A stretch of 64,000 nt of DNA. Source: Dinoroseobacter sp049801095. GTDB taxonomy: Bacteria; Pseudomonadota; Alphaproteobacteria; Rhodobacterales; Rhodobacteraceae. Below the pieces are notes generated by a model that worked only from the letters and a program-made list of their open reading frames with translations, had not been told where the DNA came from and ran no database searches. Location of the stretch: the NCBI RefSeq assembly GCF_049801095.1, contig NZ_JBNAGH010000003.1, forward strand, positions 372,001 through 436,000, read 5' to 3'. The number at the start of each line of letters is the position of its first letter. Position 1 is the stretch's first letter. The position numbers were made by a program, and so were the translations under genes. Shown here piece after piece: positions 36,135-43,050 of this stretch.

Positions 36135-37135
36135 GGTGTCTCCGTCAGCGAATAGAAACGCGGCAGGCCGAGGCCTGTGTAATCTGCGGGGCGGGCCTCG
36201 GCTTCGGTCCGGCGCGCCAGACGCAACCGGGCGGAACGGGCCCGTGGATTGGCGGCAAGCTCAGCCTCGTCGGGCGCGATGGCCTTGCGCGGGCTCAACC
36301 GGAACCGAGGGGTGATCTCGACAGTTTCGGGCGCATAGCGGTTCGCACGCCCACCCCCACCGGAGGCCTGGGTCAGAAACCGCTTCACGATCCGATCCTC
36401 GATCGAATGAAACGTCACAACCGCCAGCCAGCCTTCGGGGCGGAGTGCGCGCTCGGCGGCCTCCAACCCCCGGACAAGCGCACCCAGCTCGTCATTCACC
36501 GCAATGCGCAGTGCCTGAAAACTGCGCGTGGCGGGATGGCTTTGCCCCGGTTTCGGACGCGGCAGACAGGCCGAGACGATCTCGGCAAGCTCGGCTGTCC
36601 GGGTGATTGGCGCGTTCTGGCGGGCGATCACGATGGCCTTTGCGATCCGGCGGGCGGCACGTTCCTCGCCCAGATGGAAAAGGATGTCGGCGAGCACGGC
36701 CTCGTCTGCTTCCGCCACCAGATCAGCCGCCGACGGCCCCTCTTGCGACATGCGCATATCGAGCGGCCCGTCGCGCAGGAAGGAAAACCCGCGTTCGGCC
36801 AGATCGAGCTGCATCGAAGACACTCCGAGATCGAGCACGACCCCGTCCAATGGCACACCTGCCAGCGCATCAAGTTGTTCGAAATTGCCCGCCACGAGGC
36901 GCAGGCGCTCGCCGTAATTCGCAGCCCACGCTGCCGCCATCTCCAGCGCGAGCGGGTCCTGATCCACACCGATCAAGCCCTCTGCCCCCGCCTCGAGCAA
37001 TGCCCGGCCATAGCCGCCTGCGCCAAAGGTACCATCGAGCCACGTGCCGGTAATCGGCGCGCAATGAGAAAGGATCGGGCCGAGCAGGACCGGAATATGG
37101 GGCGCATCCGACGGATCTGGCGCCGACGCGGTCAT
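36131..37135 (-). CDS. rsmH: 16S rRNA m4C1402 methyltransferase RsmH
   Basis: SAM-dependent methyltransferase (MraW) of 334 residues methylating N4 of C1402 in 16S rRNA. The N-terminus has HIPVLLGPILSHC, and the SAM site is DGTFGAGGYGRALLEAG with GVDQDPLAL. DLGVSSMQLD and GWLAVVTFHSIEDRIVKRF are diagnostic. It begins 2 bases after mraZ and overlaps ftsL, the usual second gene of the dcw cluster. Confidence 0.96.
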   Translation of the reverse strand: MTASAPDPSDAPHIPVLLGPILSHCAPITGTWLDGTFGAGGYGRALLEAGAEGLIGVDQDPLALEMAAAWAANYGERLRLVAGNFEQLDALAGVPLDGVVLDLGVSSMQLDLAERGFSFLRDGPLDMRMSQEGPSAADLVAEADEAVLADILFHLGEERAARRIAKAIVIARQNAPITRTAELAEIVSACLPRPKPGQSHPATRSFQALRIAVNDELGALVRGLEAAERALRPEGWLAVVTFHSIEDRIVKRFLTQASGGGGRANRYAPETVEITPRFRLSPRKAIAPDEAELAANPRARSARLRLARRTEAEARPADYTGLGLPRFYSLTETP

Positions 37136-37137
37136 GA

Positions 37138-37638
37138 TCAGACCTCGCCGCCGCTGGGACCGGCATCGAGGAAAGTGAGCGGGTCCACATCCTCGTCCAG
37201 ATCGTCGAGCCAATCGGCCATCTCACCCATTTTGGCGCCGTAGCCCTCGGGCGACAGGATCTGGAACGTATCGCCCGTGGCGATGAAATGCGCCTCGCCG
37301 GTCAGGCCGATCTTGTTGCGCAGCTTGGCCGGGATTACCAGACGCCCGGTCTCATCGACAGAGGTTTCATGGGCCTGCCCGGTAAAGAGCGTCTCGAGCA
37401 TGCGCCGCGGCTTGGAGCCACGTGGCAGACGCGCGATCTTGGCGTCGACCTCTTCCATCGCCGCTATAGTGTAGCATTCAAGGTAGTTCTGGCGGTGGTC
37501 GCCATAGACAATGACCAGTTCCGGGTTGCGGTCCTTGGTCCAGCGCGGGTCGTTGTCTTCGAGCACGCGGCGAAAGCCAGCGGGTATAGAGACCCGCCCC
37601 TTGCTGTCCACCTTGTGGACGCTTTCACCTCGGAACAT
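37138..37638 (-). CDS. mraZ: Transcriptional regulator MraZ
   Basis: DNA-binding protein of 166 residues with two SpoVT/AbrB-like repeats, VDSKGRVSIPAGFR (about 9-22) and VDETGRLVIPAKLR (about 91-104). MraZ in E. coli and Mycoplasma binds TGGGN repeats with 10-bp period upstream of its own operon. Such repeats are present upstream here. The ATG at 37638 (MFRGESVHKVDSKGR) matches the family start. No ribosome site lies at the normal distance; GAGGAG at 37662-37657 sits 18 bases upstream in the loop of a possible stem-loop. It heads the dcw cluster. Confidence 0.95.
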   Translation of the reverse strand: MFRGESVHKVDSKGRVSIPAGFRRVLEDNDPRWTKDRNPELVIVYGDHRQNYLECYTIAAMEEVDAKIARLPRGSKPRRMLETLFTGQAHETSVDETGRLVIPAKLRNKIGLTGEAHFIATGDTFQILSPEGYGAKMGEMADWLDDLDEDVDPLTFLDAGPSGGEV

Positions 37639-37712
37639 GCGCGCCAACGGGGGCCGCTCCTCTGCCTGCCCCCCGTGATTGCCGATTTCCGGTCGCCGAT
37701 GGCCCGGACATG

Positions 37713-37752
37713 AAAACGGCGGATCGTGCTGCTGCCATAGCACGATCCGCCG
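37713..37752 (-). terminator. Terminator-like hairpin in the mraZ leader
   Basis: On the minus strand CGGCGGATCGTGCT, an 8-base loop and AGCACGATCCGCCG form a perfect 14-bp stem followed by TTTTC. It lies 79 bases before the mraZ ATG, inside the leader expected from the promoter at 37916-37944. It could be an attenuator or the end of an upstream RNA. Confidence 0.6.
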
Positions 37753-37915
37753 CACTCGACCCAGAGACTGGGATGACCGACGCGTCCACCATCTGGGGGG
37801 ATGTCTGCTCGTGGTGCGTCAATCTTCGTTCGAAATGCGCGGCCTGTATGAAACCTGTCTTTTTGTCGGTCGCGGTCGTTGGGTGCCGCTGATGTCCGTC
37901 GCTTTCGATGAAGAT

Positions 37916-37944
37916 TTTATGCCATGGGAAAGCTTGGGAAGCAA
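37916..37944 (-). promoter_or_regulatory. Predicted promoter of the dcw operon
   Basis: On the minus strand TTGCTT (37944-37939), a 17-base spacer and CATAAA (37921-37916, within CATAAAAT) resemble a sigma-70 promoter. The start point would be near 37909, giving a leader of about 270 nt before mraZ. It overlaps the plus-strand TGGGA repeats. Confidence 0.5.
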
Positions 37945-37959
37945 TGCCAAAAAATGGGA
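37925..37959 (+). repeat. MraZ-type repeat array over the promoter (reverse orientation)
   Basis: On the plus strand TGGGA occurs at 37925, 37935 and 37955, with a degenerate TGCCA at 37945, giving an exact 10-bp period over four units. This matches the TGGGN-N5 pattern bound by MraZ but lies on the strand opposite to the operon and covers the -35 and spacer of the predicted promoter. Confidence 0.55.
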
Positions 37960-38087
37960 ACAACACCCATCGAGCGTCTCACACAGCGGAGTCGGGTGCA
38001 AGCCCACGGGCCCCGTCGCCACCATATTTCGCGGGATTTTTGCAACATATGCGAGGTGCGCCCCTAGATGTAGTCGCACCCATACCG

Positions 38088-38112
38088 TCCCATGGGTCCC
38101 CATTTGGGCCCA
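38088..38112 (-). repeat. MraZ-type triple repeat upstream of mraZ
   Basis: On the minus strand TGGGC, TGGGG and TGGGA occur at exactly 10-base steps (38112, 38102, 38092), the canonical TGGGN-N5-TGGGN-N5-TGGGN arrangement known as an MraZ binding site. It lies about 450-475 bases upstream of the mraZ ATG. Confidence 0.6.
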
Positions 38113-38276
38113 AAGTTTTTTCCCAGATCGGCAAAGAGAAGCGTCTTTTGCGGCTCAAACACCGCGAATCGCATGTGAAGCGAAGCGTCGGCAACGCGTG
38201 CGATTCCCCGATTTTAACTTATTTTTAACGAATTTGGCCGGAATCGCTCCGGAGCCGGCACCATTTCCCGCAGATG

Positions 38277-38291
38277 TCCCATGGCGTCCCA
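38277..38291 (-). repeat. TGGGA pair downstream of mrp
   Basis: Two TGGGA units at a 10-base step on the minus strand (38291-38287 and 38281-38277), followed after 6 bases by CGGGA. The pattern resembles part of an MraZ box and lies 60 bases after the mrp stop. Confidence 0.4.
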
Positions 38292-38350
38292 TGACGCGGG
38301 ATCCAACGGGACATCAGTGGCACAGGCGGGCCCATGTCAGAGTCGACGGA

Positions 38351-39439
38351 TCAGGCCATCCCGCCCTTGACCAGACCGGCGGCAAGCTGGGCATAGGCCG
38401 CCGCCTCGGGGCCATCCCCCGCAGCGATGGGCGTGCCCGCATCCCCGGCGATCCGTACATCAAGGCTGATCGGCAACTCCCCAAGGAAGGGCAGACCGAG
38501 CTTCTGCGCCTCGTCGCGCACGCCACCGCGCCCGAAGATATGGGCCTCATGCCCGCATTCCGGACAGCAGAAGGTCGACATGTTCTCGATCAAGCCCAGA
38601 ACCGGCGTCTTGAGCGTGGCGAACATGTCCAGCGCCTTGCGTGCATCGAGCAGCGCCACATCCTGCGGCGTCGAGACAACGATGGCCCCGGTGACCGCGC
38701 TCCGCTGACAGAGCGTCATCTGCACATCGCCCGTCCCGGGGGGCAAATCGACGATCAGCACATCCAGATCACCCCAGGCCACCTGCCCCAGCATCTGCTG
38801 CAAGGCCCCCATCAGCATCGGGCCGCGCCAGACCACGGCCTTGGCCGGGTCCAGCATCAGGCCGATGGACATCATCGTCACGCCATGGGCGGTCAGCGGC
38901 AGGATCGTCTTGCCATCCGGGGAGGCGGGCCGTTTGGACACGCCCATCATGCGCGGCTGGCTGGGACCATAAATATCTGCATCGAGAAGCCCCACCCGGC
39001 GCCCCTGCTTGGCCAGGGCCACAGCGAGATTCGAGGACACGGTGGATTTGCCAACCCCGCCCTTGCCCGACCCGATGGCGAGGATCCGGTCGATCCCCGC
39101 GATCTTTGTCGGGCCTTTGCCCTGATCCGGGGTGGGATGACGTCCGATCTTGAGGCTGGGCGGCTCGCCCTGGGGGGCCGCAGGCGCCTTCGCCGCGGGA
39201 CCATGGGCCGTCAAAACCGCCTGAACTCCGGTCACCCCCGGCAAAGCCCGCACGGCAGCTTCCGCCTCTGCGCGCAAATCGGCAAACCGGCGCGCCTCCT
39301 CGGCATCAGCCGCCTCGATGACAAAGCGCACCTGACCTTTATCCGTGGCCACCGCCCGCACCAGATCCCGGGACCCAAGCGTCCCGCCACCGGGCACAGC
39401 AACCTTTGCGAGTGCAGCAAGAATGTCTTCGCGCGTCAT
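38351..39439 (-). CDS. mrp: Fe-S cluster carrier ATPase Mrp/ApbC
   Basis: P-loop ATPase of 362 residues that carries and transfers [4Fe-4S] clusters. It has an N-terminal DUF59/MIP18-like domain (MTREDILAALAKVAVPGGG), a linker rich in Pro/Ala/Lys, the deviant Walker A GSGKGGVGKSTVSSNLA at about residues 122-138, DADIYGPSQPRMMG, and the CPEC cluster-binding cysteine pair (FCCPECG). It is encoded on the same strand as mraZ, 712 bases upstream, and appears separate from the dcw operon. Confidence 0.94.
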   Translation of the reverse strand: MTREDILAALAKVAVPGGGTLGSRDLVRAVATDKGQVRFVIEAADAEEARRFADLRAEAEAAVRALPGVTGVQAVLTAHGPAAKAPAAPQGEPPSLKIGRHPTPDQGKGPTKIAGIDRILAIGSGKGGVGKSTVSSNLAVALAKQGRRVGLLDADIYGPSQPRMMGVSKRPASPDGKTILPLTAHGVTMMSIGLMLDPAKAVVWRGPMLMGALQQMLGQVAWGDLDVLIVDLPPGTGDVQMTLCQRSAVTGAIVVSTPQDVALLDARKALDMFATLKTPVLGLIENMSTFCCPECGHEAHIFGRGGVRDEAQKLGLPFLGELPISLDVRIAGDAGTPIAAGDGPEAAAYAQLAAGLVKGGMA

Positions 39440-39621
39440 GGGCTCCCCTCAAACGGCCTGATCTCTAAGTGGGCGCAACGCTGCGCCTGACAAGACCCCA
39501 TGCTGCGACGTTCTCGTGATTTCAACACTTTGGCCTATCTCAAAGCGCTTGCATTTCGAAAAGTGGCCTTTTGCAGTTTGCGCAATGCAGGAAATGCATA
39601 ACTGTTTTGACAAGACGGCTC
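39440..39621. other. mrp upstream spacer
   Basis: Divergent spacer between mrp (minus) and the small RNA gene (plus). Short frames here have no family resemblance. It contains a TGCATTTCCTGCATTGCGCA-like A/T-richer stretch (minus strand) that may hold the mrp promoter, but I could not pick convincing -35 and -10 elements. Confidence 0.3.
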
Positions 39622-39649
39622 TTGTTGCAGCGCAGCATTTGCCTATATT
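39621..39649 (+). promoter_or_regulatory. RpoH-like promoter of the cuckoo-type sRNA
   Basis: CTTG at 39621-39624 and CTATAT at 39643-39648 (or TTGTTG and TATATT with 16 bases between) resemble both a sigma-32-type and a housekeeping promoter. Related CcsR RNAs in Rhodobacter are made from RpoHI/RpoHII promoters. Confidence 0.45.
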
Positions 39650-39656
39650 CAATCTC

Positions 39657-39809
39657 AACAGAGGGCGACGCACCACTGCAAGCGCCCAGCGAGACACGGT
39701 TTACACGGAACCGACCTCGCGCACCAGATCAGAAGACCCCTCCTCCTCCCTGGGTTTTCTGTAATATGCGGCGGCGCTTTCCTCCTCCCTAGCGTCGCCG
39801 CTTTTTTTT
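39657..39809 (+). ncRNA. Cuckoo/CcsR-type small RNA with two CCTCCTCCC hairpins
   Basis: Two consecutive stem-loops each expose CCTCCTCCC in the loop. Hairpin 1 is CAGAAGACCC paired with GGGTTTTCTG (39730-39761). Hairpin 2 is GCGGCGGCGCT paired with AGCGTCGCCGC (39768-39801) and is followed by eight T, a strong terminator. This is the architecture of the alphaproteobacterial 'cuckoo' RNAs, including CcsR1-4 of Rhodobacter sphaeroides, whose anti-Shine-Dalgarno loops act in stress responses. The 5' end is set from the predicted promoter; processed forms may be shorter. Unlike the ccs operon I see no DUF1127 small protein gene ahead of it, and only one copy rather than a tandem series. Confidence 0.75.
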
Positions 39810-39846
39810 GCCCAAAGCGCTGCTCCTCAAACCGCTATGACCTTGA

Positions 39847-40299
39847 TCAGGCGCGCTCATCCTTTGGGCTGTCCATCACGACATAGGAGGTCAGGCTCGA
39901 CACCTGAGGGAGCGTGCCCAACACATCGGTGTGGAAGGTCTTGAACGCCGCGAGATCCGCTACCTCCACCCGGAGCAGGTATTCCACCGTCCCGGTCACA
40001 TTGTGGCATTCGCGCACTTCGGGCGCATTGGCCACCGCCCGCTCGAACCCCTGCTGGTCGCCCTTTGTATGCTCCGAGAGCCCGACCGCCATATAGACAG
40101 TGAACCCCTGCCCCAGGGCGGATCGGTTCAGCACCGCGCGATAGCCCTGGATGATGCCGGATCTCTCAAGCTCTTGAACCCGGCGCAGGCAGGCAGAGGG
40201 CGAAAGCCCGATCCGCTCCGCCAGATCAAGATTGCTGAGCCGACCATCGCGGCTTAGCTCGCGCAATATCTTCTCGTTAATGGGATCAAGCTTCGTCAT
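39847..40299 (-). CDS. Lrp/AsnC-family regulator
   Basis: Leucine-responsive-type regulator of 150 residues: an N-terminal helix-turn-helix (LDPINEKILRELSRDGRL, then LAERIGLSPSACLRRVQELE) and a C-terminal RAM ligand-binding domain (VTGTVEYLLRVEVADLAAF). The ATG at 40299 is preferred over a TTG at 40308. It is divergent from a LysE-type exporter with 72 bases between starts, the classic arrangement in which the Lrp protein senses an amino acid and activates its exporter. Confidence 0.9.
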   Translation of the reverse strand: MTKLDPINEKILRELSRDGRLSNLDLAERIGLSPSACLRRVQELERSGIIQGYRAVLNRSALGQGFTVYMAVGLSEHTKGDQQGFERAVANAPEVRECHNVTGTVEYLLRVEVADLAAFKTFHTDVLGTLPQVSSLTSYVVMDSPKDERA

Positions 40300-40371
40300 A
40301 AGTTGCAAGAATAGCTGCGATCACCGCGCATTCGCAATCTCATTCGGCGAAAGGTGCGGCAGGGTTGCGCA

Positions 40372-40968
40372 ATGACACTTGAAACCCTCCTCGCCCTGAT
40401 GACCTTCGCCCTCGTTTCTTCGATCACGCCGGGGCCCAACAACCTCATGGTCTTGGCCTCGGGGGCGAATTTCGGGATTCGCCGCACTGTGCCGCATCTT
40501 CTGGGGATCAGCCTCGGCCATGCGTTCATGGTGCTGCTCCTGGGGCTGGGGCTTGGGCAGGTCTTTGTGACCTGGCCTGTGTTCCATGACGTGCTGAAGA
40601 TCGCGAGTGTCGCCTATATGGCCTGGCTCGCCTGGAAGATCGCCCATGCTGCGGCACCGGAGGGAGCCGAGACCGCCGGGCGCCCCTTCACCTTCCTGCA
40701 GGCGGCGGCCTTTCAATGGGTCAACCCCAAGGCCTGGGTGATGGGGATCACGGCGGTGACGGTCTACACCACGCCCGGCGCGGGGGCCCTGGGCGCCTTA
40801 CTCGTGGCCGTCGCGTTTTGCGCCACGAATTTCCCGTCGGTCTCGGTCTGGGCCTGGATGGGGACTCAGGTCGCCCGCTGGCTGTCGAGCCCGGGTCGGT
40901 TGCGGCTCTTCAACTGGACCATGGCCATCCTGCTCATGGCCTCACTGATCCCGATCCTGCTCGGCTAG
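40372..40968 (+). CDS. LysE/RhtB-family amino acid exporter
   Basis: Inner-membrane exporter of 198 residues with about six helices. The family motif SSITPGPNNLMVLASG is near the N-terminus, and AAFQWVNPKAWVMG is the second conserved segment. Start at the ATG at 40372 with AGGG 8-11 bases upstream. It is divergent from the Lrp regulator and its stop overlaps the stop of the convergent lysR by 4 bases. Substrate unknown; homologues export Lys, Arg, Thr or homoserine. Confidence 0.9.
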   Translation: MTLETLLALMTFALVSSITPGPNNLMVLASGANFGIRRTVPHLLGISLGHAFMVLLLGLGLGQVFVTWPVFHDVLKIASVAYMAWLAWKIAHAAAPEGAETAGRPFTFLQAAAFQWVNPKAWVMGITAVTVYTTPGAGALGALLVAVAFCATNFPSVSVWAWMGTQVARWLSSPGRLRLFNWTMAILLMASLIPILLG

Positions 40969-41885
40969 GGCACGGTGGGCCGCACCGGGAGAAGGCCGTC
41001 CACCTCCTGCACACGGGCCTGCAGGAAATCGATGAAATGGGTGATCCGCGCCGGAACCACAACCGAAGCCTGGCGCACCGCATAGAGCGGCAGGCCCGGG
41101 GCCTTGTACTCTGGCAGAAGCTCCAGCACCGCCCCGCTGGCCAGTTGTTTGGCAAAGGCCCAGCGCGGCCCGGTATGCACGCCCTGCCCTGCCTGAACCG
41201 CTGTCACGACCGAGCGCACGGCGTTGATCGCCACCCCGCGGCGGCGCGGAACGCGGACAACCGCGCCATCCGGGCCGGTCAATTCCAGCGGCTGCGCGCG
41301 ATTGGCCGGTGAGAAAAAAACGAAGTCATGGGCTGCCAGATCCTCTGGTTTGCGCGGCATCCCGCGCCGCGCCACGTAGTCCGGGCTGGCCACGGTCACG
41401 CGAGGCACATCCGCCAGCTTGCGCGCCACAAGGCTCGAGTCGGGCAGACACCCGGCGCGTACGGCCACATCGATGTTGTTCTGGCTGAGATCCACAAAGC
41501 CGCTGGCGAGGACGAGGTCGAACTCCACATCCGGATGAGCATCACGAAAGGCAACCAGCCAGGGCGCGAGGAACTCCTGCCCGAAATCGATCGCCGCCGT
41601 GACCCGCAAGAGGCCCGACGGATGCAGCGTCTCGCCGCCAATCTCGGCCTCCAGCGCGTCCAGCTGATCCAGAATCCCCTTGAGCCGGTCGAAATAGAGC
41701 TGCCCCTGAGCCGTCGCGCGCGTTGCTGCGCCTGAACGGTCCACCAGCTTCGCCCCGAGCCGCGTCTCCAACTGGGTGATCCGGCGAGAGATGCCAGTGG
41801 GGTCCTGCCCGAGGGCGCGCGCGGCGGCCCGTATGGAGCCGAGCTCCACCGTCTTGAGGAATGCCATTTCACTCGCCTTGCGCAT
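40965..41885 (-). CDS. LysR-family transcriptional regulator
   Basis: Regulator of 306 residues: N-terminal winged helix-turn-helix (AFLKTVELGSIRAAARALGQ, then SRRITQLETRLGAKLVDRS) and a C-terminal periplasmic-binding-like effector domain of the CrgA/AaeR subgroup. It is divergent from the SDR gene at 42002. A perfect 7-7-7 inverted repeat lies 4 bases before its start codon. Likely controls the SDR gene and itself. Confidence 0.9.
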   Translation of the reverse strand: MRKASEMAFLKTVELGSIRAAARALGQDPTGISRRITQLETRLGAKLVDRSGAATRATAQGQLYFDRLKGILDQLDALEAEIGGETLHPSGLLRVTAAIDFGQEFLAPWLVAFRDAHPDVEFDLVLASGFVDLSQNNIDVAVRAGCLPDSSLVARKLADVPRVTVASPDYVARRGMPRKPEDLAAHDFVFFSPANRAQPLELTGPDGAVVRVPRRRGVAINAVRSVVTAVQAGQGVHTGPRWAFAKQLASGAVLELLPEYKAPGLPLYAVRQASVVVPARITHFIDFLQARVQEVDGLLPVRPTVP

Positions 41886-41888
41886 AAT

Positions 41889-41909
41889 CTGTAGATCGTT
41901 GGTCTACAG
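41889..41909. promoter_or_regulatory. Inverted repeat upstream of lysR
   Basis: CTGTAGA, seven bases, TCTACAG: a perfect dyad in the 116-base region between the lysR gene and the SDR gene. It is a good candidate LysR-type site and its closeness to the lysR ATG fits autoregulation. Confidence 0.55.
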
Positions 41910-42001
41910 CGACATGTCAATGCCACGCCTCCTGCCGGGGAAAAGCATTCGCTACCTCTGCCTCATCGCAACAGGGCCCAGCCCGAACAGGAGAGATTGA
42001 C

Positions 42002-42856
42002 ATGACCAAAGGACCTGAGTTTTCCCGCCGCGCGGCCCTGACCGGTTTTGGCGCCGCCGCGATGGCCGCCGCCGCCACATCTGCCAGCGCGCAGACCGCC
42101 CCCTCCCGCCCCCTCGCGGGCAAGACCGCCATTGTCTCCGGCGCGCGCAACAATATCGGGCGCGGCTTTGCCGTGAAGCTGGGCGAGATGGGGGCGAATG
42201 TGGTGGTGCATTACCACCGCGCCGAGACCCGCGATCAGGCCGAAGAAACCGCCCGTCTGGTCGAAGCGGCTGGCGCCCGCGCTGCCCTCACCATGGGGGA
42301 TCTGGGGCAGGCCGCCAATGTCCGCGCCATGTATGATGTCGCCGAGCAGAGCTTCGGTGGCGTGGATCTGGTGGTCAACAATGCGGGCGCCATTCTGAAG
42401 AAGCCCTTGGCCGAGTTCACCGATGCCGAGTTTGAGCGGTTGGACGCGATCAACAACCGGGGCCTCTTCTACAGCTTGCGCGAAGCCTCTCTTCGGATGC
42501 GGGATGGCGGGCGGATCATCAACACGGGCACGTCGCTGCTGGCAGGTGCCGCGCCGGGCTACACGATCTATTCCGGGACCAAAGCGCCGGTTGAGGAATA
42601 CACGCGCATGCTCGCCAAGGAGCTTGGGCCGCGCCGGATCACCGTGAATTCCATCGCCCCCGGCCCGATCGACACGCCGTTCTTCCACGGAGAAGAGACC
42701 GAACAATCCGCCGCCTATGCTGCGCGCCTCTCGACCGAACAGCGCCTTGGCACGGTGGAGGATCTGGTCCCCCTGCTTGGCTTTCTCGCAAGCCCCGAGA
42801 GCCAATGGGTCAATGGCCAGACGCTCTGGATCAATGGCGGCTACCTGACCCGCTGA
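42002..42856 (+). CDS. SDR-family oxidoreductase with Tat signal
   Basis: Short-chain dehydrogenase of 284 residues. After a twin-arginine-like N-terminus (FSRRAALTGFGAAAMAAAATSASAQ, residues 7-31) comes the Rossmann fold: AIVSGARNNIGRGFAV (nucleotide-binding glycines), NNAGAILKK, a serine in TGTSLLAG and the YSGTK catalytic pair, then APGPIDTPFF. All catalytic residues are present. A Tat signal is unusual for an NAD(P)H enzyme, which normally acts in the cytoplasm. A GAGAGAT sequence precedes the ATG. Substrate unknown; regulated probably by the divergent LysR. Confidence 0.87.
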   Translation: MTKGPEFSRRAALTGFGAAAMAAAATSASAQTAPSRPLAGKTAIVSGARNNIGRGFAVKLGEMGANVVVHYHRAETRDQAEETARLVEAAGARAALTMGDLGQAANVRAMYDVAEQSFGGVDLVVNNAGAILKKPLAEFTDAEFERLDAINNRGLFYSLREASLRMRDGGRIINTGTSLLAGAAPGYTIYSGTKAPVEEYTRMLAKELGPRRITVNSIAPGPIDTPFFHGEETEQSAAYAARLSTEQRLGTVEDLVPLLGFLASPESQWVNGQTLWINGGYLTR

Positions 42857-42933
42857 TCCAGACCCGGCCCCGCCCTGCGACGCACATCCGGGCGGGGCCG
42901 GTCACAATACTCTCATCCAGATCGGAGACTTCC

Positions 42934-43035
42934 ATGCAGTCCAGCGCACGCCTCATCCTGATCCGCAGTGTCGTGACCTTCACAGGCCTTGCCCTGGCGC
43001 AAACCCTTGCAGCCAGCCTCGTCTTCGCGCTCTAG
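42934..43035 (+). CDS. Possible 33-residue membrane peptide
   Basis: Small frame starting MQSSARLILIRSVVTF and ending in LAASLVFAL, preceded by GGAGA 5 bases before the ATG. It has a basic N-terminus and a single hydrophobic segment covering most of the length. It lies 77 bases after the SDR gene on the same strand. I do not recognise it. Support is the ribosome site and membrane-helix composition; it could be chance. Confidence 0.4.
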   Translation: MQSSARLILIRSVVTFTGLALAQTLAASLVFAL

Positions 43036-43050
43036 CGGGCGCCAAGAGGC

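Larger units (their letters stand above)
37639..38350 (-). promoter_or_regulatory. mraZ upstream region, 712 bases without a gene
   Basis: A long non-coding interval between mrp and mraZ. It contains a pair of TGGGA repeats just downstream of mrp (38277-38291), a triple TGGGN array (38088-38112), a sigma-70-like promoter overlapped by an inverted-orientation array (37916-37959), a strong 14-bp hairpin followed by TTTT (37713-37752) and a smaller stem-loop near the mraZ start codon (37647-37676). Frames that cross it show no family resemblance. I looked for RNase P RNA and did not find its conserved segments. The region is best read as the control region and long leader of the dcw operon. Confidence 0.65.

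Noticed and set aside
37750..38340. CRISPR-like array from the spaced TGGGA units
   Set aside because: Units are 5 bases with a strict 10-bp period, far too short for CRISPR repeats; the pattern fits MraZ sites.
37639..38350. RNase P RNA or another housekeeping RNA upstream of mraZ
   Set aside because: The conserved RNase P segments were not found on either strand; the region is better explained by repeats, a promoter and a leader hairpin.
39449..39764. Short open frames on both strands overlapping the small RNA region
   Set aside because: They cross the predicted promoter or the two hairpins, have no ribosome sites and no recognisable composition.
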